A stretch of 64,000 nucleotides of DNA, taken from positions 9,405 through 73,404 of the forward strand of contig JBPBQO010000128.1 in assembly GCA_050954785.1 (NCBI GenBank), read 5' to 3'. This document shows positions 1 to 7,590 of the stretch, one piece after another. The stretch is from Lichenicola sp050954785. GTDB taxonomy: Bacteria; Pseudomonadota; Alphaproteobacteria; Acetobacterales; Acetobacteraceae. Numbering within the stretch: the first letter of the stretch is position 1; each line of letters opens with the position of its first letter. The notes below the pieces were generated by a model. That model was not told the origin of the DNA. It searched no databases and worked only from the letters and a program-made list of their open reading frames with translations. Both the position numbers and the translations under genes were made by a program.

Positions 1-257
1 GCCGCGTCGTCGCCATAGAAGCTGGCCACGCGGGCGAACAGGTCCTGGTAGCTCTCGCCCGGCATCAGATAGCGGTTGTCCAGTGTGGCCTTGCCGAAAT
101 CGGTGAGCAAGGCATCGCGCGACCGGTCGACACGAACCGGATGGTGACCCTCGAACTGGACCACATCGTCCAGCAGGCCTCGCCCATGCTGCTCGGCGCC
201 AGGCAGCTCGACGTCGTTCATCGCCGGCGCGGTTTCTCCGGCTTCGTGAAGGGTCAT
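1..257 (-). CDS. Ribonucleotide reductase large (catalytic) subunit, N-terminal fragment
   Basis: Partial gene cut by the window edge; 85 codons are visible. The enzyme reduces ribonucleotides to deoxyribonucleotides in the cytoplasm. The visible part contains the N-terminal stretch LLTDFGKATLDNRYLMPGES followed by YQDLFARVASFYGDDA, typical of alphaproteobacterial RNR large subunits. The ATG at 257 is preceded by a strong AGGAGAG ribosome-binding site. Tandem NrdR-like operators lie 80-130 bp upstream, which independently supports an RNR gene. The catalytic cysteines lie outside the window, so class I and class II cannot be told apart. Confidence 0.82.
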   Translation of the reverse strand, partial: MTLHEAGETAPAMNDVELPGAEQHGRGLLDDVVQFEGHHPVRVDRSRDALLTDFGKATLDNRYLMPGESYQDLFARVASFYGDDA

Positions 258-338
258 GCTGAGCTCTCCTGGATGGTCCTGGCCGGGAGTACCGGCCGTG
301 GGAGTCGCTCGGTCGTCGGCAGCTCCTGTCGACGCATT

Positions 339-386
339 ACGCTACATATGGCGTCGGATTTCCAGGCTGGACGCTACATTTATGTC
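339..386 (-). promoter_or_regulatory. Tandem NrdR-box-like operator upstream of the RNR gene
   Basis: Two 16-bp near-palindromes, ACGCTACATATGGCGT (339-354) and ACGCTACATTTATGTC (371-386), resemble the NrdR consensus acaCwAtATaTwGtgt. They start exactly 32 bp apart, i.e. about three helical turns, the spacing known for NrdR box pairs. They lie 82-129 bp upstream of the RNR start codon at 257. The likely role is repression of RNR transcription by the ATP/dATP-sensing repressor NrdR. Binding is inferred; nrdR itself is not in the window. Confidence 0.7.
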
Positions 387-508
387 TGAGCCAGTGCCTG
401 GATACCACGGCCTCGTCGCTGGGATCGCTTTCACTTCAAGCTGCTAAGGCAAGATGTGCACGTGATCCACAAGCGGTCGATTGCCGGTGAATCGGCACGG
501 TCGTCTTC

Positions 509-1003
509 TTAGAGACTCGCCGGCGGAGCGCCTCGCTCGGCGTTCCGCTTCAGGCTCTCCAGCCAGATCTGGTGATAGGTCTGCATCCGGTTGGGTGCCA
601 GCACGCTCTGCGCCCGGGCTGCCAGACCGTTCTGGTTCTCCTCGGTCAGCACATGCGTGCCGCCATCGACCGGTTCGAGCAACCAGCCGTGATAGACGTC
701 CATGCCGAGACCAACGCCCGTCCAGCCGAGATGCTGGAACGGCACGAACTGGCCGACCACGGACTCGATGGCGAGGCCGAACGTCTTCCAATGGAAACGG
801 GCACCGGGCGACAAGTCGGCCGCGTTGCCGTCGATGACCACGTCCTTGGCATTCTCGTACCAATCCGGCCAAAGCCTGGCACGGATCAACCAGGCCCAGA
901 TCCGCTCGGGAGATGCCGCGATCAGGATCTCGTTGCGGACATGCACCGCAGTGGCAGTCGGACGATAGGCCTCGGGCCAGTCGATACCGGGCATAGGCAG
1001 CAC
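509..1003 (-). CDS. SRPBCC-fold (START/polyketide cyclase-like) protein
   Basis: A 164-residue soluble protein. The segment VRNEILIAASPERIWAWLIR (from about residue 22) is the classic first strand and helix of the SRPBCC/Bet v1 fold, and WPDWYENAKDV follows as in the family. These proteins form a hydrophobic ligand cavity, but the ligand cannot be deduced here. There is no signal peptide or membrane segment. It lies on the same strand as the RNR gene but is separated by about 250 bp holding the NrdR boxes, so it is probably a separate transcription unit. Fold assignment is confident; function is unknown. Confidence 0.75.
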   Translation of the reverse strand: MLPMPGIDWPEAYRPTATAVHVRNEILIAASPERIWAWLIRARLWPDWYENAKDVVIDGNAADLSPGARFHWKTFGLAIESVVGQFVPFQHLGWTGVGLGMDVYHGWLLEPVDGGTHVLTEENQNGLAARAQSVLAPNRMQTYHQIWLESLKRNAERGAPPASL

Positions 1004-1244
1004 TCCAGAGGATTGGAAAGCGTAACCCTCGATCCTGACCGTCGTTGCCGGGCCACCAGTGCGAGATGCGCGGACGAGATCGGCGGAGTGGGTGGCCCTT
1101 CAGCTGGGTCCGACACCGGCATCGTGGCACGCTTTGGTGCTCTGAAGGCGATGAAACGGGACACGAGGACCGGGTAAGACAACACGCCGCAATTGGCGGG
1201 CGGCGAAGATCACCCGCAATACGCTATCGCCGCCTGTTGGCTTC

Positions 1245-2816
1245 TCACTCCCACTCGATCGTGCCGGGGGGCTTCGATGTGATGTCATACGTTACCCGGT
1301 TGACGCCACGGACCTCGTTCACGATCCGGCCGGCGGTGCGGGTCAGGAACCCCATGTCGAACGGATAGACTTCGGCGGTCATGCCGTCGGTGCTGGTCAC
1401 GGCCCGGAGCGCGCAGGCCCGGTCGTAGGTGCGGCCGTCGCCCATGACGCCGACGGTGCGGACCGGCAGCAGCACGGCGAACGCCTGCCAGATCGCGTCG
1501 TACAGACCGGCGGCGCGGATCTCCTCGAGGAAGATGGTGTCCACCTTGCGCAGCACGTCGAGCTTCTCGCGGTCGATGTCGCCGGGGATGCGAATCGCCA
1601 GGCCGGGCCCGGGAAACGGGTGCCGTCCGACGATGCTCTCCGGGATGGCGAGCTCGCGTCCGAGCACCCGCACCTCGTCCTTGAACAGCTCGCGCAACGG
1701 CTCGACCAACTGCATGCGCATCGTCGCGGGCAGGCCGCCGACATTATGGTGGCTCTTGATGGTTACCGACGGCCCGCCAGTGAACGACACGCTCTCGATC
1801 ACGTCCGGATACAGGGTTCCCTGGGCCAGGAAGTCGGCGCCCCCAAGGGTCTTGGCCTCCTCGTCGAACACCTCGATGAACAGGCGGCCGATGGTCTTGC
1901 GCTTGATCTCGGGGTCGGTCACGCCGGCCAGCGCGTCGATGAACAGGTCGCTGGCATCGCGGTGGATCAGGCGGATGTTGAAGCGGCCGCGGAAGGTGGT
2001 GACCACCTCCTCAGCCTCGCCGGCGCGCAGCATGCCGTGATCGACGAAGATGCAGGTGAGCTGGTCGCCGATCGCCTCATGGATCAGCACCGCCGCGACC
2101 GAACTGTCGACGCCGCCGGAGAGGCCGCAGATCACCCTTCCCTTGCCGACCTGGGCACGGATCCGCTCGATCTCCAGGTCGCGGAAGCCGGCCATGGTCC
2201 AGTTGCCGCGGCAGCCGGCCACGTCATGGGTAAAGTTGCGCAACAGGGCGGCGCCATGCGGCGTGTGCACCACCTCGGGATGGAACTGCACGCCATACAG
2301 GCGCCTGCCCTCGTCGGCGATGATCGCGAACGGCGCACCGGCGCTGACCGCGACCGCGCGGAAGCCGGGAGGCAGCCGGGTCACCCGGTCGCCGTGACTC
2401 ATCCAGACCTGCTCGCGGGCGCCGCGCTGCCAGATGCCGCGCAGCAGGGCGGAGTCTTCCACCACCTCGACATGGGCCCGACCGAACTCGCGGTGCTCGT
2501 GAGTCTCCACCTCGCCGCCGAGCTGGGCGCACATGGCCTGCTGGCCGTAGCAGATACCCAGCACCGGTACGCCCAGGGCGAACACCTCGTCGGGAATACG
2601 CGGGGCGCCGGCGTCGAGCACGCTGGCGGGACCGCCGGAGAGAATGATGCCGCGTGGTCCGAACCCGGCGATCCGGGCCGGATCGGCGGTGAACGGCCAG
2701 ATTTCACAGTAAACGCCGCTCTCTCGCACCCGTCGGGCGATGAGCTGGGTCACCTGGCTGCCGAAATCCAGGATCAGGACCCGGTCCTCGTGCAGAACGG
2801 TCTCGAGCTCGCTCAT
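1245..2816 (-). CDS. guaA: GMP synthase (glutamine-hydrolysing)
   Basis: Converts XMP, ATP and glutamine to GMP, the last step of de novo guanine nucleotide synthesis (cytoplasmic). The 523-residue product is normal length. The N-terminal class I glutamine amidotransferase has the nucleophile Cys89 in GICYGQQ and the His179/Glu181 pair in VQFHPEV. The ATP-pyrophosphatase P-loop SGGVDSS lies at about 233-239. The C-terminal dimerisation domain ends in KPPGTIEWE, the canonical GuaA terminus. The ATG at 2816 gives the family start MSELETV; an in-frame upstream start at 2858 would add 14 untypical residues. Divergent from the lipoprotein gene at 2917. Confidence 0.97.
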   Translation of the reverse strand: MSELETVLHEDRVLILDFGSQVTQLIARRVRESGVYCEIWPFTADPARIAGFGPRGIILSGGPASVLDAGAPRIPDEVFALGVPVLGICYGQQAMCAQLGGEVETHEHREFGRAHVEVVEDSALLRGIWQRGAREQVWMSHGDRVTRLPPGFRAVAVSAGAPFAIIADEGRRLYGVQFHPEVVHTPHGAALLRNFTHDVAGCRGNWTMAGFRDLEIERIRAQVGKGRVICGLSGGVDSSVAAVLIHEAIGDQLTCIFVDHGMLRAGEAEEVVTTFRGRFNIRLIHRDASDLFIDALAGVTDPEIKRKTIGRLFIEVFDEEAKTLGGADFLAQGTLYPDVIESVSFTGGPSVTIKSHHNVGGLPATMRMQLVEPLRELFKDEVRVLGRELAIPESIVGRHPFPGPGLAIRIPGDIDREKLDVLRKVDTIFLEEIRAAGLYDAIWQAFAVLLPVRTVGVMGDGRTYDRACALRAVTSTDGMTAEVYPFDMGFLTRTAGRIVNEVRGVNRVTYDITSKPPGTIEWE

Positions 2817-2916
2817 GATACTGGGCCTTGGCAGACTGACGGGTGCGCGGGATCGCATTAATGCTGGGGCTTGCTATACCGACCGTGCCGGCCGAGAGCC
2901 AGGGTGGAGAACGACC

Positions 2917-3357
2917 ATGTGCCATACCCAAGGCGGGCTACGCCGACCGCGCCCATCCTGCATGATCGTTCTGGCAGCCGGTCTGGCGTTGGCTGGATGC
3001 GGCGGCCCGACCCCGAATGATCCGATCGGTGAGTGGACCGGGACGCTTGTCACCGAAAAAGGGTCCTGTCCTGACGGCACGCCGTCAAGGCTGCTGGTCG
3101 GCCGCAAGACCGTGTCCTTCATCCCGGCCGGCGGCGTGCTGGTCCTGCAAGGCAAGCGCGCGGCGGACCGTAACCGGCTGCATGCACAGCAACAGTTGCA
3201 GGACATGAACCACAAGCCGCTGCCGATGGTGTTCGAGGGCGGCCTCGCCCAGGACGGCAGCCATATCGACGGCACCTACGGCACCCCATCCTGCCGGGCG
3301 CATATCGGCCTCTATCGCCCGGCCGACCATCCGCTGGAGCGGGCACTCGGCAACTGA
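2917..3357 (+). CDS. Small predicted lipoprotein
   Basis: A 146-residue protein with a lipoprotein signal peptide: a basic start, a hydrophobic core, and the lipobox LAGC before GGPTPNDPIGEW. The mature part has a WTGTLVTEKGSCPDGTPSRL-like beta-rich region and two further cysteines (GSCPDG and PSCRAH) that could form a disulfide in the periplasm. The ATG at 2917 has a GGTGGAGA ribosome-binding site six bases upstream; the longer open frame from 2740 lies over the guaA promoter and is unlikely to be used. No family recognised. Divergent from guaA. Confidence 0.72.
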   Translation: MCHTQGGLRRPRPSCMIVLAAGLALAGCGGPTPNDPIGEWTGTLVTEKGSCPDGTPSRLLVGRKTVSFIPAGGVLVLQGKRAADRNRLHAQQQLQDMNHKPLPMVFEGGLAQDGSHIDGTYGTPSCRAHIGLYRPADHPLERALGN

Positions 3358-3428
3358 AACGCCGGAAGCGATCGGTGGGGCTTGCGAACCAATTGACCTT
3401 CCGCTACATCCCGGCCCCACGGCCCAAG

Positions 3429-3504
3429 CACCCGTAGCTCAATTGGATAGAGCACCAGACTACGAATCTGGGGGTTGGAAGTTCGAGTCTTTCCGGGTGC
3501 GCCA
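3429..3504 (+). tRNA. tRNA-Arg (anticodon ACG)
   Basis: A 76-base cloverleaf with acceptor stem GCACCCG (3429-3435) pairing CGGGTGC (3494-3500), an encoded CCA end (3502-3504), a D-arm with AGCTCAATTGGATAGAGC, anticodon stem CCAGA/TCTGG around CT-ACG-AA, and a T-loop TTCGAGT. ACG (inosine-modified in bacteria) reads CGU, CGC and CGA. The 3' end faces the accessory block that starts about 120 bp downstream. Confidence 0.96.
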
Positions 3505-3560
3505 TTCCGTCCACTGATCCTGTTCAGGGATGGGCAAATAGGCGCTGGCCATTATCCAAC

Positions 3561-3592
3561 AAAAATTCCCCTCATTCATTGAACGAGGGGAA
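3561..3592 (-). terminator. Rho-independent terminator of the secreted CBM-protein gene
   Basis: Perfect 8-bp stem TTCCCCTC (3566-3573) / GAGGGGAA (3585-3592) with an 11-base loop. On the reverse strand the stem is followed at once by a TTTTT tract (3565-3561). It sits 35 bases past the stop codon at 3627, the expected position for terminating that transcript. Confidence 0.85.
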
Positions 3593-3626
3593 ATGTCATC
3601 CGGTCGGATGTTGTTTCGTTGATAGG

Positions 3627-4865
3627 CTACTTGATTACGGTGACCGGAGCGTTTTGCGCAAGCCAGAATGCCGCGGCGTTCAGGCTCTCGGAAGCCGTTC
3701 CGGTATTGGCGATCACTGCGCCCGCACCGGTATAGTTCTCGACGCTATAGTCCGTCGGGATTGCATTGGCTGCCACGAGTTTCGTAACTGCGGCCGCTAC
3801 GTCCTCGACGAATGTCGGGCTATCGCCGGGCGAAAAGACGATCGACGTGCGGATCCCGTTGGCGATGCCCCATCTGATCTGCGCTTCGATGAACTCAGGC
3901 CATCCCGCGCCGAGGCTGATGAAGTTCGTTGCAGGAATATCGATGGCGATGGCGCCACCATACAAGCAGGCCTTCGCCAGGTTGCCCCAGACCTTATCGG
4001 TCGCACCGAAGGTGCCACCGAGCGATGCGGCATTTCCGCCCGGCGTGGCGAACGGCGCGATCGTGACCTTCGACAAGGCAGCGCGCGACCGGACATTATC
4101 CATCCAGACCTTGACCGCCTTCAGGTCCGAAGCCGTGTAACTCTCCGTCGATCCACCCAGGTTGAGGTTGATATACTGCGGAACCCAGCCGGAGGCAGCG
4201 AGATAGCTATCGTAAGCATTGCCTTTATCGAAGAAGCCGTTCTGTCCAGCCTCGAATACACCGCCGCCATAGGGCTGGAACGCGGTCAGAATACCGCGAT
4301 CGACAGCGGCGGTCGCTGCGCTGACTGCACTACCGTGGATATAAACTCCGCCACGGCCTGTCGCGAGCAGGTTGGCAACGCTGGCAGTGGTGAGGTTGGC
4401 AAAGCCGAAATCACCACCAACAAAGACATTCCTGGTTTGAATGTTGAAGCTCACACTTCCTGGCTTGCTGAATTTTGTATCGGCGATCGTCGTGCTACCA
4501 TCGAACGTTAGCATGTTGACGTAGAGATTGCGATCCTTGGCAGCGGACCCGCCGTAAAGATCGTTCAGGAATTTTACAGTGACGACGTGCTTTCCTGTCC
4601 CCCAGGAACCGAGAAGCATGAAGTTCTGCGATGCTCCGGCACTGTGCAGCGCCGTTGCCGTCAGCTTGTTGTTGACCTGGACGCCGTCGACAGCAACCGA
4701 GAACAGTGCATCTCCATTATAGGCATCCTCGGACATGTTGAGGACAAGCGTATCGGTCGCCATGGCATACGCTTGATCATGAAATGCAGTTGCTGATATC
4801 AATCCAAGTCCGACAAGGACGGCTCGTCCGGCTGACCGGATCGGTAAATGATTGATGTGGGTCAC
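3627..4865 (-). CDS. Secreted protein: CBM60/CBM36-like module plus uncharacterised C-terminal domain
   Basis: About 412 residues from a GTG at 4865 with TAAGGAAA five bases upstream; an ATG at 4928 would add 21 unlikely residues. A signal peptide ends near QAYA. The next roughly 105 residues (TLVLNMSEDAYNGDALFSVA through FLNDLYGG and DRNLYV) look like the calcium-dependent xylan-binding module (CBM36/60 type). The remaining roughly 260 residues have strand-like hydrophobic stretches (GGAIAIDIPATNF, RTSIVFSPGDSP, TDYSVENYTG) suggestive of an alpha/beta barrel, but I do not recognise the family. A glycan-degrading or glycan-binding exoprotein is inferred. A paralogue lies upstream at 5273-6313; the terminator is at 3561-3592. 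Confidence 0.8.
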   Translation of the reverse strand: MTHINHLPIRSAGRAVLVGLGLISATAFHDQAYAMATDTLVLNMSEDAYNGDALFSVAVDGVQVNNKLTATALHSAGASQNFMLLGSWGTGKHVVTVKFLNDLYGGSAAKDRNLYVNMLTFDGSTTIADTKFSKPGSVSFNIQTRNVFVGGDFGFANLTTASVANLLATGRGGVYIHGSAVSAATAAVDRGILTAFQPYGGGVFEAGQNGFFDKGNAYDSYLAASGWVPQYINLNLGGSTESYTASDLKAVKVWMDNVRSRAALSKVTIAPFATPGGNAASLGGTFGATDKVWGNLAKACLYGGAIAIDIPATNFISLGAGWPEFIEAQIRWGIANGIRTSIVFSPGDSPTFVEDVAAAVTKLVAANAIPTDYSVENYTGAGAVIANTGTASESLNAAAFWLAQNAPVTVIK

Positions 4866-5211
4866 GTGCGTTTCCTTACTGACCCGAATTGAATATCGGG
4901 TGCCTGGAAAGCAATGATGACAGCTCACGACAGATAAAGGAAACCGTTATTGACGATTTTTTTACGATAATTTCGTCTCGTTATATTAACGTCTTGTCGA
5001 AATTTGACATTGTTGCCCGCTGTTTATTTCAACGGGAATAATCCCGGTTTCTGAGACCTGTTTTGCTACTTTAAGTAGAGTGATGAACGCATAACCTGGG
5101 ATTTAAACTTTAAGGTAGTAGAAAGAGTTTTTTTTATCTTTGAGGTTGAGCTTCGATAAGGTCGCGCCTGTCTACGTGTGACGATCGCCTTCTCGACAGG
5201 CACAACAGAAT
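4866..5211. other. AT-rich intergenic stretch between the two paralogues
   Basis: No coding region supported. The DNA is much richer in A/T than its surroundings (runs such as GATTTTTTTA near 4950 and a TTTTTTT run near 5130) and probably contains the promoter of the downstream gene (start 4865). The only open frames are short and have no recognisable content. Confidence 0.5.
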
Positions 5212-5242
5212 GCTCTCTCCTCGCTCAGAACGAGAAGAGAGC
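5212..5242 (-). terminator. Candidate terminator hairpin after the second paralogue
   Basis: Inverted repeat GCTCTCTCCTCG (5212-5223) / CGAGAAGAGAGC (5231-5242), 12 bp with one mismatch and a 7-base loop, 30 bases past the stop codon at 5273. On the reverse strand it is followed by ATTCTGTTGTG, only moderately T-rich, so efficiency is uncertain. Confidence 0.55.
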
Positions 5243-5272
5243 GATAATTGAAAGCGCTTTGACGATCCTTGA

Positions 5273-6313
5273 TTATTTGTGAGCCGCGACGGGAGCGTTC
5301 TTTGCCAACCACAAAGCTGCGGCATTCAGGCTCTCGGATCGATTTTCCACCGCCGCAATGGTAGCCCCTGCCCCGGTATAGTTTTCGACGCTGTAGTCAG
5401 TCGGGATTGCGTTGGCAGCGACGAGTTTGGCAACCGCGGCAGCCACATCCTCGACAAAGGTCGGGCTATTGCCGGGGGAGAAAATCACCGATGTACGGAT
5501 CCCGTTGGCAATACCCCACTTGATCTGGGATTCAATGAATTCAGGCCAACCGGCACCAAGATTGACGAAGTTCGTCGCAGGAATATCGATTGCGATCGCA
5601 CGACCGTACAGGCAAGCCTTTGCAAGATTACCCCAAACCGAATCCGTTGCCGAAAACTTACCGCCCAAAGCAGAAACATTACCGCCCGGGGTTGCGATCG
5701 GAGCTATGGTGGCACCAGCGAACGCTGACCGCGAGCGGACGCGATTCATCCAGGTCTTGACCGATGCAAGGTTCGATGCCGAATAGCCTTCGACCGGACC
5801 ATTCAGGTTGAGATTGATAGATTGCGGAACCCAGCCCGAGGCAGCCAAATAGCTGTCATAGGCATCACCCTGGTTGAAGAAGGTATTCTGTCCGGCTTCG
5901 AAAACACCACTTCCGTAAGGCCGGAAGGCTGTGAGGATGGCACGATCAACAGCGGCTGTTGCCGCACTGACCGCACTGCCATGCAGGTAAACCCCTCCAC
6001 GGCCTGTCGCCAACAAACCCGAGACGCCGCGCGTGGTCAGATTCGTGAAGCCGACATCACCACCGATAAAGACGTTCGGTGAGGCATTCGACGCCTGCGG
6101 TGTTGTCGCCGCCTGTGTATCGTCGGCCTGAGTTCCATCCATTGGAACCGTAAGTGATGGACTTCCCGTGTATGCATCGTCGGACGCGTTGACAACCAGC
6201 GTGTCCGCACGAGCGGCTCGCGCAGCAGTATATTCAGACATCACTGAAACAAGTGCAAGCCCTGCAAACACAGTTCGTTTAATCGAGCGGGAGGGTTTAA
6301 AGGCAGATGTCAT
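5273..6313 (-). CDS. Secreted paralogue with truncated carbohydrate-binding module
   Basis: A 346-residue protein with ATG at 6313 and AAGGAA ribosome-binding site. The signal peptide runs to about residue 36 (ARAARA). The C-terminal roughly 245 residues match the gene at 3627-4865 closely (shared blocks LLATGRGGVY, GSAVSAATAAVDR, AYDSYLAASGWVPQ, NGIRTS, TDYSVENYTGAGA). The N-terminal module keeps only its first strands (TLVVNASDDAYTG) and then a low-complexity linker TQAATTPQASNASPN; the FLNDLYGG and DRNLYV part that completes the fold in the sister is missing. Carbohydrate binding through this module is therefore doubtful, while the C-terminal domain seems intact. Function unknown. Confidence 0.78.
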   Translation of the reverse strand: MTSAFKPSRSIKRTVFAGLALVSVMSEYTAARAARADTLVVNASDDAYTGSPSLTVPMDGTQADDTQAATTPQASNASPNVFIGGDVGFTNLTTRGVSGLLATGRGGVYLHGSAVSAATAAVDRAILTAFRPYGSGVFEAGQNTFFNQGDAYDSYLAASGWVPQSINLNLNGPVEGYSASNLASVKTWMNRVRSRSAFAGATIAPIATPGGNVSALGGKFSATDSVWGNLAKACLYGRAIAIDIPATNFVNLGAGWPEFIESQIKWGIANGIRTSVIFSPGNSPTFVEDVAAAVAKLVAANAIPTDYSVENYTGAGATIAAVENRSESLNAAALWLAKNAPVAAHK

Positions 6314-7590
6314 ACTTGATTCCTTGCAGATACGTTATGAGACAGAACGATACTGACATCTCACGCTAAATGCGTGAAGAGCATATTGGCATCAAAAACG
6401 ATATCTCATTAATTCTATAGTTTATGTACAACACTACAAAGGCAGAAGCAGTGTATGACAGGCACAAGTCTATTATTGTTTCGGTACCAGTTTTAATATC
6501 TCTGACAAAACGAGTTTGAGATTTCGACTCGAGAAGTTTTCCGGGTCCACATCGAGCCAATCCAATGCAAGGTTGCAGAACGGACGTTTTTTCTAGCTCC
6601 GCAAGAACAGAAACTCAAATACGCCTGGAGGTTGCAATGATGGGACATCATTATAAGGGATTGTCGAACAAGAAGGTTTTTGCCGGACAGATCTTTCGAA
6701 ACCGGAGATTCGACTCACGCGTGTAACCTTAAAACTTTTTTAAGTATATCTGCTTCTGCTGCCCAACATCCATTCGACGGCAGGGACTGGGCTTGGATCC
6801 GACGTGATCGGTTGCGTAGTCGGCTTCACATCACTCGTTTTTGCTGATGTACGGCCGAAACAGGCATGTAGCTGCGCAGATGCGCTTATCCCCAAGTGGT
6901 AAATCGCATCAAGTCGAGCGACTTAGGCTTGAAGCGACAGGTCCCTATAAGGCATTGCTGCATGGTTTCCTGTTTTCAAACGAGACTACAACGTGTGCGT
7001 GCGCCAGGGCTGATATCTTCCCCTGAAGAGGCAGCACTCCCGTAACCTAAACGTGATACTGGCCGGCGGATGAAAACCAGCGTGTTCCGCGTTTCAGATT
7101 GCCACTTCGCGTTGATCCTCATCATCCTTTTTGGCAATCGTTATCGAACCTTAGACGGAGAGTGACACTGAGCATCAGGAACCGGAACAAGCACTAGCGA
7201 AGAACTGATCACGGGATATTTATCCCCTATTTAAAATACAAAGCAACATCGAAATGTGCTGCAGTTAATAAAGCATTATTTCTCGCTCAAGTTGTATAAA
7301 CCTGTATCAAAGTCAATCGCGCTATGGTTGTCTCTGGCCACGATGAAGAGGTCATCGCGTCTGGCCGCTCTACTTCGTTGAACAGAAGCCATTTTACCCG
7401 GTTGCAGGACCGAATAGCGAATTTTTAACGATATCGATTACAGAAGCTTGATCTGCCTCCGGCTAGTTAAGCTTATTTCTCCATGATTTTGCCTTCAAGC
7501 GGATGCTTCCTGTGTTCGATCTGTCCCATTCTCGTTCTTTATCGTGCTTACGAATATCTTCAACAACAAACTGAAATAAGGACCAGAACA
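6314..7590. other. Gene-poor, AT-richer stretch of about 1.3 kb
   Basis: No convincing protein gene on either strand. It contains the upstream region of the reverse gene at 6313 and of the forward glycosyltransferase gene at 7591. Base composition is more A/T-rich than the window average, and open frames are short with no family features. One 29-codon frame with a good ribosome-binding site (6637-6726) is listed separately. An in-frame ATG at 7483 precedes the chosen start at 7591 but lacks a ribosome-binding site and adds a non-homologous-looking segment. Confidence 0.5.
6637..6726 (+). CDS. Possible 29-residue ORF with strong ribosome-binding site
   Basis: ATG at 6637 lies six bases after GGAGG (CTGGAGGTTGCA), one of the best ribosome-binding sites in this stretch. 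The frame encodes a basic peptide MMGHHYKGLSNKK... ending RFDSRV at 6726. There is no hydrophobic segment or known motif. It could be a leader peptide, a small protein, or the broken start of a lost gene. Reported only because of the initiation signal. Confidence 0.2.
   Translation: MMGHHYKGLSNKKVFAGQIFRNRRFDSRV

Noticed and set aside
1620..2861. 413-codon forward open frame opposite guaA
   Set aside because: Exact antisense shadow of a conserved GC-rich gene; no start signal and a composition typical of shadow frames (many His, Asp and Arg).
2820..2916. Purine riboswitch before guaA
   Set aside because: The leader between 2816 and 2916 is short, shared with a divergent promoter and has no recognisable aptamer stems.
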